Assembly (NCBI GenBank): GCA_964016875.1
Contig: OZ024724.1
Coordinates: 14,860,501-14,924,500, forward strand
DNA length: 64,000 bases
Direction of reading: 5' to 3'
Source of the DNA: Fallopia convolvulus
Taxonomy: Eukaryota > Streptophyta > Magnoliopsida > Caryophyllales > Polygonaceae
Shown: positions 44,637-56,078 of the stretch, piece by piece
Layout: every line of letters starts with the position of its first letter
Numbering within the stretch: the first letter of the stretch is position 1
Made by a program: the position numbers and the translations under genes
Notes under the pieces: model-generated
What the model saw: the letters and a program-made list of their open reading frames with translations, nothing else
What the model was told of the DNA's origin: nothing
The model's database searches: none

Positions 44637-45839
44637 TGACTCGGCTAAAGTCGTCGTGCCAAGATCAAAAATAAATAACCGTATTCTACTAACTAGTATA
44701 GTAAGCAAGCAAGGGGTCGAACCCAAGAGAATCAGATTTCTGAATCAATCAGCAAGTAACAAGACATGGGTTTTGGAAGTTTCAGGCAAACAAACAAACA
44801 AGCAAAGGTTATTTAGGATATCAATGGAAGGAAAGCAGAGTTTATTCAACAAATTCCACCTTTTTAATCATTCGATCATCAATTCATCCACTTTTCTATT
44901 AATTCCGAGGTTAATTCCAATCCCTATAAAAGATATCCGCTTGTCCACGGTCCAAGTGGAATTATGATATGAACAAGAACACTTAATTCAAATCATGCAA
45001 AATATTAAGGATAGAAGGATATCAAATCATGCAATCAAGCTATGAGTCTCATGTATAAAATATCAATCAAACACTCTTTCTCAATTCTAGTCCACGGTCC
45101 TAGAAAAGAGTTGTTTCAAGGATCAATAAGATTGCACATACAACAATCAAACCTAATCCAAACAGTAGATCTAAGTCAATCAAACAAGTTGATTAGGCTC
45201 ATCAAATCAAACATAGATCATATCAATAAAAACAAGAGTTTTGATATTAACCAAGGGATAGAAAAGTTACCAGAATCTCACGAATTACATAAAAAGGCTT
45301 CCTTGATCAAACAAACTCCAAAGGGAAATTAGTTCTCCATAATAAAACTAAAAACTAAAATAATCTCTAAAAGTATGCTAGAATGTGTAACTCTAAAACT
45401 TAAAACGAAACTAAGCTTAAATAGTAAATATAAATCCAAAATCCTAAGATACAATAATATTAAAAAGATAGAATATAACGAAACAATGGCGAACCCTCGA
45501 TCCGCGAGCGCGAAAATAATCCGCGTGTCCGGATCGACTCGTTCCATCGGCCACGGAAATGGCGCTATCCGCGGGTGCGGAAAATATCCTCGGGCGCGGA
45601 TCCAGCTTGCCTCGCCCCCGAATTCTTCAATTCTTCCTCGGCATCGTGGGCTCGGTTGGTTTCCGAGGGCGCGGATCTTGACTCCGTAAAATCTTCAGCT
45701 CGAATTTGGACTTCTGTCTTCCAAATCTGAAACTGTAGGCTTTTGCTGATATTACAATTAAACTCCCTAATCTAGCCTAAAACACTCAGAAAATCCTAAT
45801 AAAAATAAAGAATTACGCTGTACTAAAACCAGCGTATCA
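44637..45839 (-). repeat. RE4 5' LTR
   Basis: 1203 bp, TGACTCGGC to GCGTATCA (plus view), followed by the GCACA duplication at 45840-45844. It holds a cluster of the family dyad motif at 45498-45686. Its first 540 bases match 18334-18870. Confidence 0.9.
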
Positions 45840-45844
45840 GCACA

Positions 45845-46245
45845 AGTAACACAACTCTTGACAAATCTCAACACATAATTAAACATTTCTATCCAATAGT
45901 AATTTTATTTTAAGTCGTCTAATGTTTTTATCTAACCTTATATGTCCTCTAAACTCATGAACTTCATTAGTTAGAAACCTATGAAAGCTAGATGAAGAAA
46001 TTTATAATTTTCAAGCTTTGAACCAATATCCTTCATCAACAAAATAAGTATTAAACTTTCCCTTAGACATGAAATTTTAATAAATTTTCCTCAAAGTGAG
46101 GATCACTAGCATACAATCTCTTAATCATTAAAAATTCTAGAATCCTAGCATCATATTGAGTCAGAAGAACATACATGTGTAATACTGCTTCAAATAGCAC
46201 ATTCTCATTACGTTTCTTATGCTTCACAACATATGTAGTAGGATA
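45845..46245 (-). pseudogene. RE3 RNase H/integrase fragment, right piece
   Basis: Minus-strand translation gives TTYVVKHKKRNENVLFEAVL, then MYVLLTQYDARILEFLMIKR and LYASDPHFEENLLKF, the end of RNase H and start of integrase of a CRM-type element (compare RE9: PYIIAHKKGKENVVEDALS, YVLLTQLKANFLGFSLLKEL). It continues in decayed form to 45845, where RE4 interrupts it. The rest of the integrase lies at 17990-18333. On its other side it is cut by the RE7 LTR at 46246, so the RT and Gag parts of RE3, if kept, must lie beyond RE7, outside the window. Confidence 0.85.
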
Positions 46246-46752
46246 GGTTGGGCCGTCTAGACTTAGACCCGTTTCAACTTTCAGAAGAAGCCATATCATT
46301 AGTGAGTGACGGCCCAAACAACCACTAATAGTCAGAAGAGGGAGTTAACAGCTTGCAAGAAGATTCACCGAGTAACGGCTAAAGCCGTTAATGTCGATTA
46401 CGAAATCTCCGGGATTACTAGCTAGTAAAGTGCAATGGTCCGCCAACACAAGACGAATATAAAAGACCTATATGATGAAGGGAGAAGACACACAATCTCT
46501 AAGCTTCCATCTATTGATTTACAAACTCTTATACTTTGACCAAATCCATTGTGTAAAGTCGTACGATATATTCAAAGTTTGATTCCTTTAATTTGAGTTC
46601 TAGTTTCTTTTGTTGCTCATATTTAAGTCATGTTTCATATTTCTTACTAAATTATACCCTATTTGTGAGTTTAACGTGTTTAGACTAATTTTTGGTTAAG
46701 CTTCCCTCATTATAGCAGGCAACGCGTTAATGTGTTAATTCTGCCCAAAATA
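46246..46752 (+). repeat. RE7 5' LTR
   Basis: About 507 bp, from GGTTGGGCCGTC (first base apparently T to G) to CCCAAAATA. The start is inferred from similarity to the RE2 LTR start and from the end of RE3 sequence; the end is set by the primer site. Confidence 0.7.
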
Positions 46753-46754
46753 AT

Positions 46755-46772
46755 TGGCGCCCACCATGGGGC
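46755..46772 (+). other. RE7 primer binding site, tRNA-Lys type
   Basis: TGGCGCCCACCATGGGGC, one mismatch from the RE2 site. Confidence 0.85.
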
Positions 46773-46821
46773 CTAGCTAAGAAGATCTGTTGAAAACCGT
46801 AAACTCTGACCTCATGAAAAG

Positions 46822-48393
46822 ATGGAAGTCATCAACAACAACTACAATCATGTTGATGGTCCGGAGGACAATGAGATTACTAAAGAAATCGGTCACTTGC
46901 GGGCTGGAACTTTGGTAGATGGAAATGAGCGTGCCTTGGGATATGTGAATAAAGATCCTACCACTTCTATAGCTACGATTGAACATGGAAAGACGATAGA
47001 ATCCGCCATCATTGCCGAATTACGCGCATCCATGCTCACTCTCTGAAAACGCTTGGAAAACAAAAAAGAAGCCCATGCCCGATTCATTAAGATATATGAA
47101 AAACAAATTGAGACTTTAACTAATGAAAGGAATTTTTTCGATCGCAGGTACAATTAGGACTTGTTTCACAACGCGTTACGAGAGCAATGGATGTTGTCGC
47201 CCGTCGACTAGATTTGGATGACCAAAATCTGGTAACCCTAGAGGAAGGAAGACATGTAACCGAGTATTAGATAAATGGTAATTCTCTTAGAGCTGTGCAA
47301 GAGGATGTTGAAGTGGTTCAATTACGAGAACGCCTTAAAGCCTTAGAGGACCAGATTACTCAGGTCCCAAGGGCCCCATAACCTATAGCCATAGAAAGGC
47401 GGGATGTGTATACCGATTCCACCTTTTTACGCGCTATCGCTTGGGTGGACATTTCTCAAAAAATGTCACATTTCTGACGTACCAAAGAATGAAGGGGTCA
47501 TAGATCCGGATCAACATATAACCGCCTTTAAACAGGATATGAATATTAGAACAATTCCTTTTGATATGAAGGAACTTGTTATGCGTTATTGGTTCGGTAA
47601 TACATTATTTGGACCAATGCTAAACTGGCATTCTCACTTACCACTTGGGAGTATATCATCTTTTGCTGAGTTGGTTGACAAGTTTAGGATCAGGTTCGCA
47701 AGCAACCGACACGCTAAGAAGCGCTTCGGTGATCTATATTATCTAGTCCAAAGGACTAATGAACCCCTGAAAGCTTTTTTAAACAGGTACAACGTAGAGT
47801 TGGAGACCATAGTAGGGTGTGATGCGGCCACAACCGTTGAAGTATTTCGAAGAGGCATATCCTCTTGTAACCCCGAACTTTATCGTGAATTAAATATGTT
47901 TCCTTGCTTGATTTTTGATGAAGTACATGTTAAGGCACTGAAACATGTTTGGTTGGAAGAGGATGGCCTCTTCTCTAACAAGACCACTAGCTTGTTATCG
48001 ACTAGAGCACCGACAAGGTCGACGACTGACCAGATATGTTCCATACCCAAACTCGTCTCCTGCCAAACCTAATGTGAACATGATGGCGTCCAAGGTGTAT
48101 GAGCGATATGATAATCCAAAGCTAACCCCAAAGTTATCTCACTACAACTTTTGGGTGGATGCAACAGAGGTGGTCCGAACACTTAGTAAAATGGGAGATA
48201 CTGTAAAATGGCCAAGAAAAAGTAACACGCCTTCGTATTATAAAGACAAGTAATAGTGGTGTGATTTTCATTTCGACCACGACCATAAGACAGATGAGTG
48301 CATCATGTTGCGGAAAGAGGTAAGTGAATTGTTACACATGAGGTATCTAAATTATCAAATATTGGAGAGAGCAAGGGAACAAATAGATCGTAA
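46822..48393 (+). pseudogene. gag: RE7 Gag
   Basis: The ATG at 46822 (MEVINNNYNHVDGPEDNEIT) opens a frame that stops at 47046. More Gag follows in other frames. The core at 47404-48000 reads LPLGSISSFAELVDKFRIRF, LKAFLNRYNVELETI and FRRGISSCNPELYRELNMFP, closely parallel to RE2 Gag. The zinc knuckle (CDFHFDHDHKTDEC) is near 48255-48300. The frame then enters KEVSELLHMRYLNYQILERA and is interrupted at 48399 by a solo LTR. Several stops make it non-functional. Confidence 0.82.
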
Positions 48394-48398
48394 CAAGG

Positions 48399-49359
48399 TG
48401 ATGCGACCCCTGCCTTGGATGCTAGCCAGGAGGCCGAGTCCTTCACACTGCGCTCGGATGGCCCCGTCACTCGTACCAGGGATCGGGCCATCGAGACCGC
48501 ACCACAATCCCTTGTGTCGCGCTTGTCCGCAGGCCACGACGCACCATGCATCGCACCATCGCTCGGCACCATTAGCTTCATCGGCATGCTAGAACCTCGA
48601 GTCGAGTCTTCGGAACAAACCAATCAAGACTCGCCCCTCGCACCGGCACTCGGATCACGTCTTGAGGTTCTCGCAAGCACTTGTCAATCCATCGTGCCAA
48701 GACTCGGAGCCGGATTGCAACTTGAGGTTCAAGTGAGCTTCAACCTGTCGCGCGCGCCAGACCCCGCGCCAGCGCCTTCGCCTGCGATGCGCCCCAGCGC
48801 CGTGTCCATCCCTCGCCAGCGCCGTGTCCAGCCCTCTCCACGCCGTGCCAAGCCTCGCGACAACCTCGTCTTGACACCTTTGTGCCGACCACGGACGACC
48901 TATCTAATCTAATTTATACTATTTTTAGCTTGTTTTCTATTTCCGAACATTACTATTGTTAGTTTTATGTATTTAGAAAGCCTTTTATGGGCCTTGCGCC
49001 GATGGGCTTGATCTCGCACCATTGGGCCTAGCTTGCATGCTAGCCCTTGGCGCGCTGCACTAGCTATTAGGGTTTTTCTTTGCCGCACCTATATAAGGTG
49101 CCTATGTTGGTTATTTCCAATTCAACGCACATTAGGGTTTAATAAAGTTGAGGTTGACTCCTTGTTTTATCCTTGTGCTTGCGCCGCCACTACTATCAAT
49201 CAAATCTCTCGTTTTTCATTGCTTGTTCATGATTGTTCGTGTCCTACTCGATCAACCCAACGTTGATTCGAGTTTGTCAAAGCCTTCCGTTGTATATTCT
49301 CGAGACCTGCTACTCAAACACCGCAAATATCCGTCGTGTCCCGTAACGAGGTCGCATCA
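48399..49359 (+). mobile_element. Solo LTR of a CRM-like element
   Basis: 961 bp, starting TGATGCGACC and ending GGTCGCATCA (perfect inverted termini), with a perfect 5-bp duplication CAAGG at 48394-48398 and 49360-49364 inside RE7. Removing it restores the RE7 frame (NKGKASFPP). It aligns with the RE9 LTR (59056-60015, minus). The LTR is partly coding: a frame at 48415-48912 carries LRSDGPVTRTRDRAI, the C-terminal tail of the CRM polyprotein, which in this group runs into the 3' LTR. TATA-like CCTATATAAGG is at 49088-49098. It arose by recombination between two LTRs. Confidence 0.92.
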
Positions 49360-49364
49360 CAAGG

Positions 49365-50100
49365 GGAAAGCTAGTTTTCCACCACCGCCAAAGCATATCG
49401 GAGTAATTAATATTATCACATGGGGATCTGAAGTATGTGGAGTAACTTATTCTATGGCTAAAAGGATCGCCAAGAGCGGTAGAAGAGAAGAACAGAAGAT
49501 TTCTGTATGGAGGGGTCAATACGTGATGCCCATTAGGTTTGATGACATCGAGGAAGAAGAGATCCATTATGATTGCTTGATTATTTCGTTAACAATTGCA
49601 AACTTCCTTTTTAAACGCATATTAATTGATAATGGAAGTTCTACTAATTGATAATGCAAATTTCCTTACTAAGAAGTCTACAACGTTGTTAGGATTTAGC
49701 GGTGAAACACGCAACATGTTGGGGGAAATTTCACTACCTACCATTGCATGTGGAGTTAGTTATCAGATAAAGTTTCAAGTACTTGATTGTCCATCACCTT
49801 TTAACGTTATTTTGGGTAGGCCTTGGATCCACAGAATGAAGGCTATCCCTTCAACATATCGTCAATGTATAAAGTTCCCATCAACCTGGGGAGTACAAGA
49901 AATCAAAGGAGAACAAAAGATAGCACGCGAATTCTATTCAGTGACCATGAAGGCAGCAACTTCAAACGCTCTACAAGTCGTCGCAGAGAAGAAGTCGTCA
50001 GCATAGAAATTAAAGGATTGTAAGACTCCAACTTGCTACGTGAAACCCGAGACTCCGGAGCTAGAGGAAGTCGCACTTGATCCAATCAACCCATCAAGGA
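49365..50100 (+). pseudogene. RE7 protease
   Basis: Reads HIGVINIITWGSEVCGVTYS, HYDCLIISLTIANFLFKRIL and then IDNGSSTN: the catalytic DTG has become DNG, which should abolish activity. After a stop near 49651 the domain continues with STTLLGFSGETRNMLGEISL and ILGRPWIHRMKAIPSTY up to about 50005. Confidence 0.85.
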
Positions 50101-50269
50101 AGATTTGGATCGAAGCACACTTGGCACCAGAAATATGAGAATGACTAGTTGGTTTCTTATGGTCCTATAGTGATTGTTTCACTTGGACAAATGAAGACAT
50201 GGTCGAGATTAGCCTCGACGTGATTACCCATACACTCAACGTTGACCGAAGAGTTCCTCCAATCAAGCA

Positions 50270-51930
50270 AAAATGATGTAAGTTTGTCCTAGAGCGAAAC
50301 CAGGTAATTAATAAAGAGGTAAAATCCTTACTTGAATCTGACAAGATACGAGAAGTTAAATATCCTGAATGGTTAGAAAATGTGGTTGTTGTGATGAAAA
50401 AGAACGGGAAGTGGCGCGTTTGCGTCGACTTTACCGATTTGAATACGGCGTGTCCCAAAGATTCGTTCCCTTTGCCTCATATCGATGCAATGGTGGATGA
50501 AACATCGGGATGTGACTTGTTAACCTTCATGGACGCATTTAGTGGGCATCACCAAATAATGACGCATCTCGAAGATTACGAAAAAACCGCATTTGTAACA
50601 AATAAGGGAATCTATTGTTATAAGGTTATGCCTTTCAGATTGAAAAACATATGTGCTACTTATCAAAGATTGGTGAATAGAATGTTTCAGGAAAAACTGG
50701 GGGATACCATGGAGGTTTACATTGATGACATGTTGGTCAAGTCCTTGAAGGCGGAAGACCATATTCTCCATTTAGAAGACGCGTTTCAGATTCTGAGAAA
50801 CTATCAAATGAAGCTAAACCCGACCAAATGCTCCTTTGGAGTTACGTCGAGAAAGTTTCTCGGTTACATAGTTACGCAAAGAGGAATTGAAGCCAGTCTA
50901 TCTCAGATCAAATCTATCATGAAACTCCAATCGCCACGATATGTAAAGGACGTTGAGAAATTAACAAGTAGAGTGGATGCTCTTAACAAGTTTATATCCA
51001 GGTCATCGGATAGGAACAAGTTATTTTATGAGATTATGAAAAAGAAAAAGTCACTCGAATGAATGAAAGAGCATAAACATGCATTACAAGAGCTAAAGCG
51101 GTATCTATATTAACCATAGATACTCTTGAAGCCTAAGCAAGGATAAATGTTGTACCTCTACTTGGCGGTAACGGAAGTTGCGGTAAGTGTTGTCCTGATA
51201 CGAGAAGAGGACGGCAACCGGTTGCCGATTTATTACGTAAGCAAAACTTTACTTGATGCAGAAACAAGGTACTCTCCCGTAGAAAAACTTGTGTTATCAT
51301 TGGTTATGGCATCAATTAAATTACGTCCTTATTTTGAAAGTCATTCTATTATTTTGAGGACTAATTTCACAATGAAGAGTGTTATGTCAAAGCCAGAATT
51401 ATCAGGTCATTTGGTAAGGTGGCTGATCTACCTCAATGGGTATGACATCGTCTATGAGGCATGAACAGAAATGAAATCTCAAGCTTTAGCTGACTTTGTG
51501 GCTGACTTCACTCCTACCCTGCTAGACGGTGATGAACACGAGGTGTTACAAGATAGAAAGACGTTAAGTACTAGAAAGTGGCTAATGCACACTAACGGAG
51601 CATTAAATCAGTAGGTGTTGGACTAGGAGTAGTATTGAAGTCTCCACAAGGGGATATGATAGCCCAAGCTATTCGTTGGACGTTTACAACTACAAACAAT
51701 GAGGCAGAGTATGAGACACTCATAACAGGGTTAATCATCGCCAAAGATTTATATATCTGAGAAATTGAGGTAATATGTGATTCCCTGCTCATTGTCAATG
51801 AATTAACAAAATCTTGCGTTGCCAAGGACTTGAAAATGAAAGCTTGCTTGGAGAAAGTTCAAGACATCATAGCATTTTGAAATAAAACAAGTGCTATGAG
51901 ACACCAACGCGCAAGCGAATGCTCTAGCAA
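50270..51930 (+). pseudogene. RE7 RT and RNase H domains
   Basis: The RT frame 50382-51062 has WRVCVDFTDLNTACPKDSFP and the active site YIDDML, ending in a stop at 51060-51062. The degenerate first RNase H (51147-51464, LYLAVTEVAVSVVLI) lacks catalytic aspartates, as in RE2 and RE6. The second RNase H is recognisable in fragments (LMHTNGA, TNNEAEYETL, VICDSLLIVNEL) across frames; the first Asp of its TDG motif appears as Asn. It is not functional. Confidence 0.85.
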
Positions 51931-51983
51931 ATCTCGGCTTAGTAATTGATCCAAGGGAGTATAACAAAATACCCTTCGTACAT

Positions 51984-53260
51984 TTGGATGCACCTTCCAT
52001 AACAAGAGAAGTTGAAATGTTCGAGGTTCGAGATGACGATATGGCTACTTCATGGGTAACACCTTACCTAAAGTGGTTGCGTGATGGGATCTTACCTGAT
52101 GACAAAGAAGAGGCCCAACGACTTGAGGTAAAGGCTTCTACTTTCGCTATTAAAGATAACATCTTGTTCAAGTGGATGTCTTCAGGATTGTACGCACGAT
52201 ACGTGAGAGAAGGCGAAGTACATAAGGTTTTACAAGACATTCACGATGGAGAATATGGAAACAACATTGTGGGTCATAACTGGGCAAGAAGGCAAGCATG
52301 ATGAGCTATTATTGGCCCACCATCAATAAAGCTACAACCAACTTTGCTCGAAGATGTGATAGGTGCCATCGTCATGGACCTATTCCACACTAGCCATCGA
52401 AATTGCTTCATCCAATAACATCCCCATGGCCATTTATGAAATGGGGAATGGACATTTTCGGCAAGCTCCCTCTAGCTTCTAGGCAATGTGTTTACATCTT
52501 AGCTATGACGGATTTTTCTAAGTGGAATGAAGCTGAAGCCTTCAAAGAAACGAAAGATGTACAAGTCATTTCCTTCATTAAAAGGAACATCTTGAGTAGA
52601 TTTGGCATACCATCAGCTATAGTTTTACAACAGATCCTAATTCATACGAGAGAAAATGAGGTCCTTTTGCCAACAATATAACATCCAATTGGTAATGTCG
52701 ACTCCACGTTACCATCAAGTGAATGGTCAAGCAGAAGCCACAACAAAGTGATAATAAACAATCTGAAGAAACGCCTTAAGGAGGCCAAGGGGCGATGGGT
52801 AGACGAGTTACCTTTTATTTTATGGTCAGACCAGACGACTCCAAAAACGGCCACCGGACATACACCTTTCTCGTTAGTATATGGCTGCAAAGCCGTGTTA
52901 CTAGTTGAGATAACTCTCTCAACAACACAATTTGGTTTAACCGCTGAAGAGTCTAATTGACACAACATGTTCCATCACTTGGACACCGTTGACAAGTTAC
53001 AAGACGAAGCGTATCTGTGCAGATGGAAGCATATATACAAGGGGTGGCTCGAAGTTATAATAAACATGTTAAGGCCAAGGTGTTTCAAGTAGGCGATCGG
53101 GTATTGAGAAAAGTATTCCAAAACACTTAAGGGCCGATTTTTGGGAAACTTGGAGCAAATTGGGAAGGACTCTACCAGATTACAAAAGTCGTTAGACAAG
53201 GAGCCGAATGTTGGGAAACTTGGAGCAGATTGGGAAGGACTCTACCAGTCGTTAGACAAC
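51984..53260 (+). pseudogene. RE7 integrase
   Basis: Broken into three or more frames. Zinc-finger remnants lie near 52230-52390. The core gives KWGMDIFGKLPLASRQCVYI (first Asp) and RFGIPSAIV, but the segment holding the second Asp is scrambled. KRLKEAKGRWVDELPFILWS and KTATGHTPFSLVYGCKA follow. The C-terminal part (RVLRKVFQNT, KLGANWEGLYQ) is partly duplicated at 53131-53250. It is clearly dead. Confidence 0.8.
53131..53260. repeat. Short tandem duplication in RE7 integrase tail
   Basis: A roughly 70-bp segment (GGGAAACTTGGAGCAAATTG ... through GTCGTTAGACAA) occurs twice in direct orientation, with small differences, shifting the reading frame. Confidence 0.8.
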
Positions 53261-53684
53261 GAGTCATTTCTTCACGCAACTTTCCTGCAAAACCTGCAAG
53301 GAACAAACACGTACAAGCAAAAACACAAGCATATACTAGATAAAGCATTAGTAGTTAAAACTCTTGGCAAAAATGCCAAGAGGCAAGTGTTTACCTAAAA
53401 CAAACCTCTAAGGCCCTAGAAAAATAAGCGGCCAATTAACTTGTTCAAACCCGACACAGCGAGCACTTCAAAACACCTTGTCCATAAAAGAAATAAAATA
53501 ATAAAACAACAACATTACTCCTTCGGCACGTTCCCAAACACCTTAGTAGCCTCAGTTGTCTCCTCTTTAGCCCGCTCCTTGACGACTTGAAAACCTTCGA
53601 TCACGGGAGAAGAGACTTTGGTCACAGAGTCGGTTTTAGTAGGAGGGAACAAAGTCTCGAATTATTGTCTCTCCTTGACTTTGG

Positions 53685-54108
53685 TCAAGAGTCGGCTTCC
53701 GGAAAAAATCGACTGCCTTGAAGGATATTGTGAGAGGAACATAAGAGATCAAAAGCTAGGAGAATTCTCCAGACTTGAGGGAGTAGTAGGCCTTGTGACA
53801 CCTCTAGGGTTTTGAGAAAGTCAATTAGCAAGGAAGAGAAAGCGAAACAATGACCAATGAAGAATGGATATATACTCGTAAAGACACACCCAGTCATCGT
53901 CAAAAGAGTCAACCCATTCGCTTGGTTGGAGAAGATAATCCTCAGACGAAGCAGAAAAACTAACGGAATAGGCAAAAGCGGCAGGATCATATGAGCAACT
54001 ATCTTTATGGTGGAAAGGGGTGATGATGCAAGTAGACTTAAAGGAATGAGGTTTGCTCGGTTCATCGCAGCGAGAAAAGGGTTCCGAAGAAGAATTAGAA
54101 TCAAACAT
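53685..54108 (-). pseudogene. RE7 antisense gene remnant
   Basis: The minus-strand ATG at 54108 (MFDSNSSSEPFS) opens a frame reading PSEWVDSFDDDWVCLYEYIS. After a frameshift it reads FSSLLIDFLKTLEVSQGLLL and PQVWRILLAFDLL. This parallels the RE2 antisense exon 1 (SEWVHPGWVCFFKFPF, PPIVQEFLARFKLPLTQLL, PSAWKILSWV) in order and spacing. Later exons are not recognisable. It is the third Tat element in this window with the gene in the same place and orientation. Confidence 0.65.
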
Positions 54109-54202
54109 GGCAAATGAAGGGTTGGTAAAGTGCAAGAAACAAAGAAAGGAAAAGGGAAAAGGTACATGAGAAGGAGAGAAACTAGGCAAACCGCAAGCTT
54201 TA

Positions 54203-54487
54203 TGTTGGTTTTTGCATAGTTTTAGTTGGTTTTAGTTTAGTTTTTAGGATCTTGTGTTTTCGAGTAGATTACACTTGTTTGCTCTTTTTGCAGGTTTCTA
54301 GGTACATGAGCAAGAGCAGGACGGGTTTCAATTGATTATGGTGGTGTACTAGTAGATTGAAGGGAGCTAGGAGGTGGTGCAAATGAGCATTGAATAAGTT
54401 AGAGTGAAGACAATTGAAGAGAAGAACAAATGTGGCTTACAAGTAGGAGTGCAACCTGAGCTTTGTGTATACTTTAAGTCAAGTAAT
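54203..54487 (+). repeat. Fragment of another LTR (possible)
   Basis: Starts TGTTGGTTTTTGCATAG and has T-rich sequence (TTTTAGTTGGTTTTAGTTTAG) of the kind seen at the start of RE8 and RE10 LTRs. It ends at the RE8 start. It may be the beginning of an Athila-type LTR interrupted by RE8. There is no second copy in the window to confirm this. Confidence 0.35.
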
Positions 54488-55963
54488 TGATGTTCGTGTT
54501 TTTGGTCTAGTTTTTGGTAGGTTTTTTTAGTTTATTAGGATTAGTTTTGATACGTTTAGGGTTAGTTTTGTGTGTTTTTGGATACTTTTGCATATTTTGT
54601 GAAAAGTATGGAAGCTACTCCGTTTTGTGTATTTTTGTAGGTTTTAGCAAGGAAAAGGTGCTATTTGGAGCTGAATTTGGAGTGCTGTGATGAAGGATGG
54701 AGGAATGAAAAATGAAGAAGTTGAAGTCAAAGTTTGAGAAAGAAGAAGGGTTGAAGAAGCCAAACCCAGGCTCGTTAACGAGGTTACGAGATAGAGTTTT
54801 CGAGAGTCTGATTTTGTGACTTACCGATCCTGTGCGTGAATTTATTCCGTGTCGGTAGAGTGTTTTTAATGAATTTTAAGGTTATTGTATTATTTATTTT
54901 AGGTCTAGTTATCTTTCTAGATTTTTTTTCTATCTTTTAGAGTATATTTCTGTCTTATAGGAAAGTTTTTATCTTTTAGCCTTTTTACTTTATAGCCTTA
55001 TTAGTATAAATACGCTTCTATCTAGCTCAGAAAAGGGGGATTCAATTGGAAGAAAGCAAGTCGAGAAGGAGGAAGAGCCGAGAGAGAGAGAGAGAGAGAG
55101 TCGAGTCGGAAGTCGAGACCGAGCCACGGTGGACGAAAGTTTACAAGGTCGTTAATCATTGTTTTGATTCGGTGCTTTGTAATTTTCGGTTTCCTCTGAA
55201 TTTCTGTAAGACCATATTTTCCTATTGATTTAAGTAGTATTTTGTTTTCAATGTTTTCTTTTGTTAAAGTTATTTGTTTCTTAGTGATGAATAGTGAGTA
55301 GTTTTCTTATCTAGGGTCGGGGTTGAAACCCGGCATAGTTGTGCATGGTTTGATGAGTGAGATGATGTGTTGAATGCCTTCTATCTATTTTTGAGATTGT
55401 TTGTTGTGCTTATACCGAGATGAAAGTCAAGGTGATTTGAGTTTTTGAATTGATTGAAAGAGAAAGTTATAAACTTGAAGGTTGATATTGTTTGAATACG
55501 AAAGTTTGAAGCTTTAGATCCAAAACAAGCAATTGAGTGAATTAGTTTATGAAAGTAGATTAATTTACTTGCTAAGTCAATGAAAGTTGATGCATCTATC
55601 CATTTAAAGGCATGATATTTATCTTCTTACGAGCTTTTGTGCATTACTATGTTGTGGTAACCCTTGTCCAAGATCTTTGTTTTATTTGAATTTTCCTAGG
55701 TTTTATTCGTTACTGAGTTCATAGCCTCGGTACCGAACCTGTTTAGTTTGTTATTTTGAGTCATTTGTTTGCGGTGGTTCGTTAACGACCTTGACAACGT
55801 CGTTAACGAGGCTGCAAGTGAGTGTTATCTTGTTTTTGTTTGATTTTTAGTAGTCGATAGATAAACAAACCTTGCTTCTCGTGGAACGATACTGACTCCC
55901 CTATACTCAGCGGGGTCTTGACTCATAAATTTATTTGTTGTCCAGAGTAAAGGCCCGTCAACA
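54488..55963 (+). repeat. RE8 5' LTR
   Basis: About 1476 bp, TGATGTTCGTG to CCGTCAACA, similar throughout to 62077-63537. It contains a TATA box (TATAAATA, 55005-55012), an (AG)10 run (55081-55100) absent from RE10, and dyad motifs (CTCGTTAACGAGG near 54774; GTCGTTAACGAGG near 55799). Confidence 0.88.
55005..55012 (+). promoter_or_regulatory. RE8 LTR TATA box
   Basis: TATAAATA in TAGTATAAATACGCTTC, conserved at 62621-62628 in RE10. Confidence 0.6.
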
Positions 55964-55966
55964 AAT

Positions 55967-55984
55967 TGGCGTCGTTGCCGGGGA
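55967..55984 (+). other. RE8 primer binding site, tRNA-Asp type
   Basis: TGGCGTCGTTGCCGGGGA, one mismatch from the exact tRNA-Asp complement. Confidence 0.88.
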
Positions 55985-56078
55985 AGCAACGAGTTTGTTT
56001 GTTTATCTGTGGGTCTGGGAATTTCCCGAGCCATTTTTTGTTTTTAATTTTTGTTTTCTTTGTCTGTTTTCTCAGCGT

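Larger units (their letters stand above)
18334..45839 (-). mobile_element. RE4: non-autonomous Athila-type element (host of RE5 and RE6)
   Basis: Minus-strand element bounded by LTRs that start TGACTCGGCTAAAGTCG (plus-strand view) at 18334 and 44637, with a perfect 5-bp duplication GCACA at 18329-18333 and 45840-45844. It inserted into the RE3 integrase gene. After removal of nested RE5 and RE6 it is about 6.8 kb: 5' LTR, tRNA-Asp-like primer site, Gag, protease, a conserved post-pol motif, an ATHILA ORF-1-like region, polypurine tract and a shortened 3' LTR. RT, RNase H and integrase are absent, so it must have depended on proteins from another element. Confidence 0.85.
46246..54202 (+). mobile_element. 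RE7: decayed Tat-lineage element
   Basis: Plus-strand element with 5' LTR, Lys-type primer site, Gag, protease, RT, two RNase H regions, integrase and an antisense gene, all damaged by stops, frameshifts and a solo-LTR insertion. It is related to RE2: the LTR start (GTTGGGCC), primer site and protein phrases correspond. No 3' LTR is visible before other elements begin near 54203, so the right end is undefined. It inserted into RE3. Confidence 0.85.
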
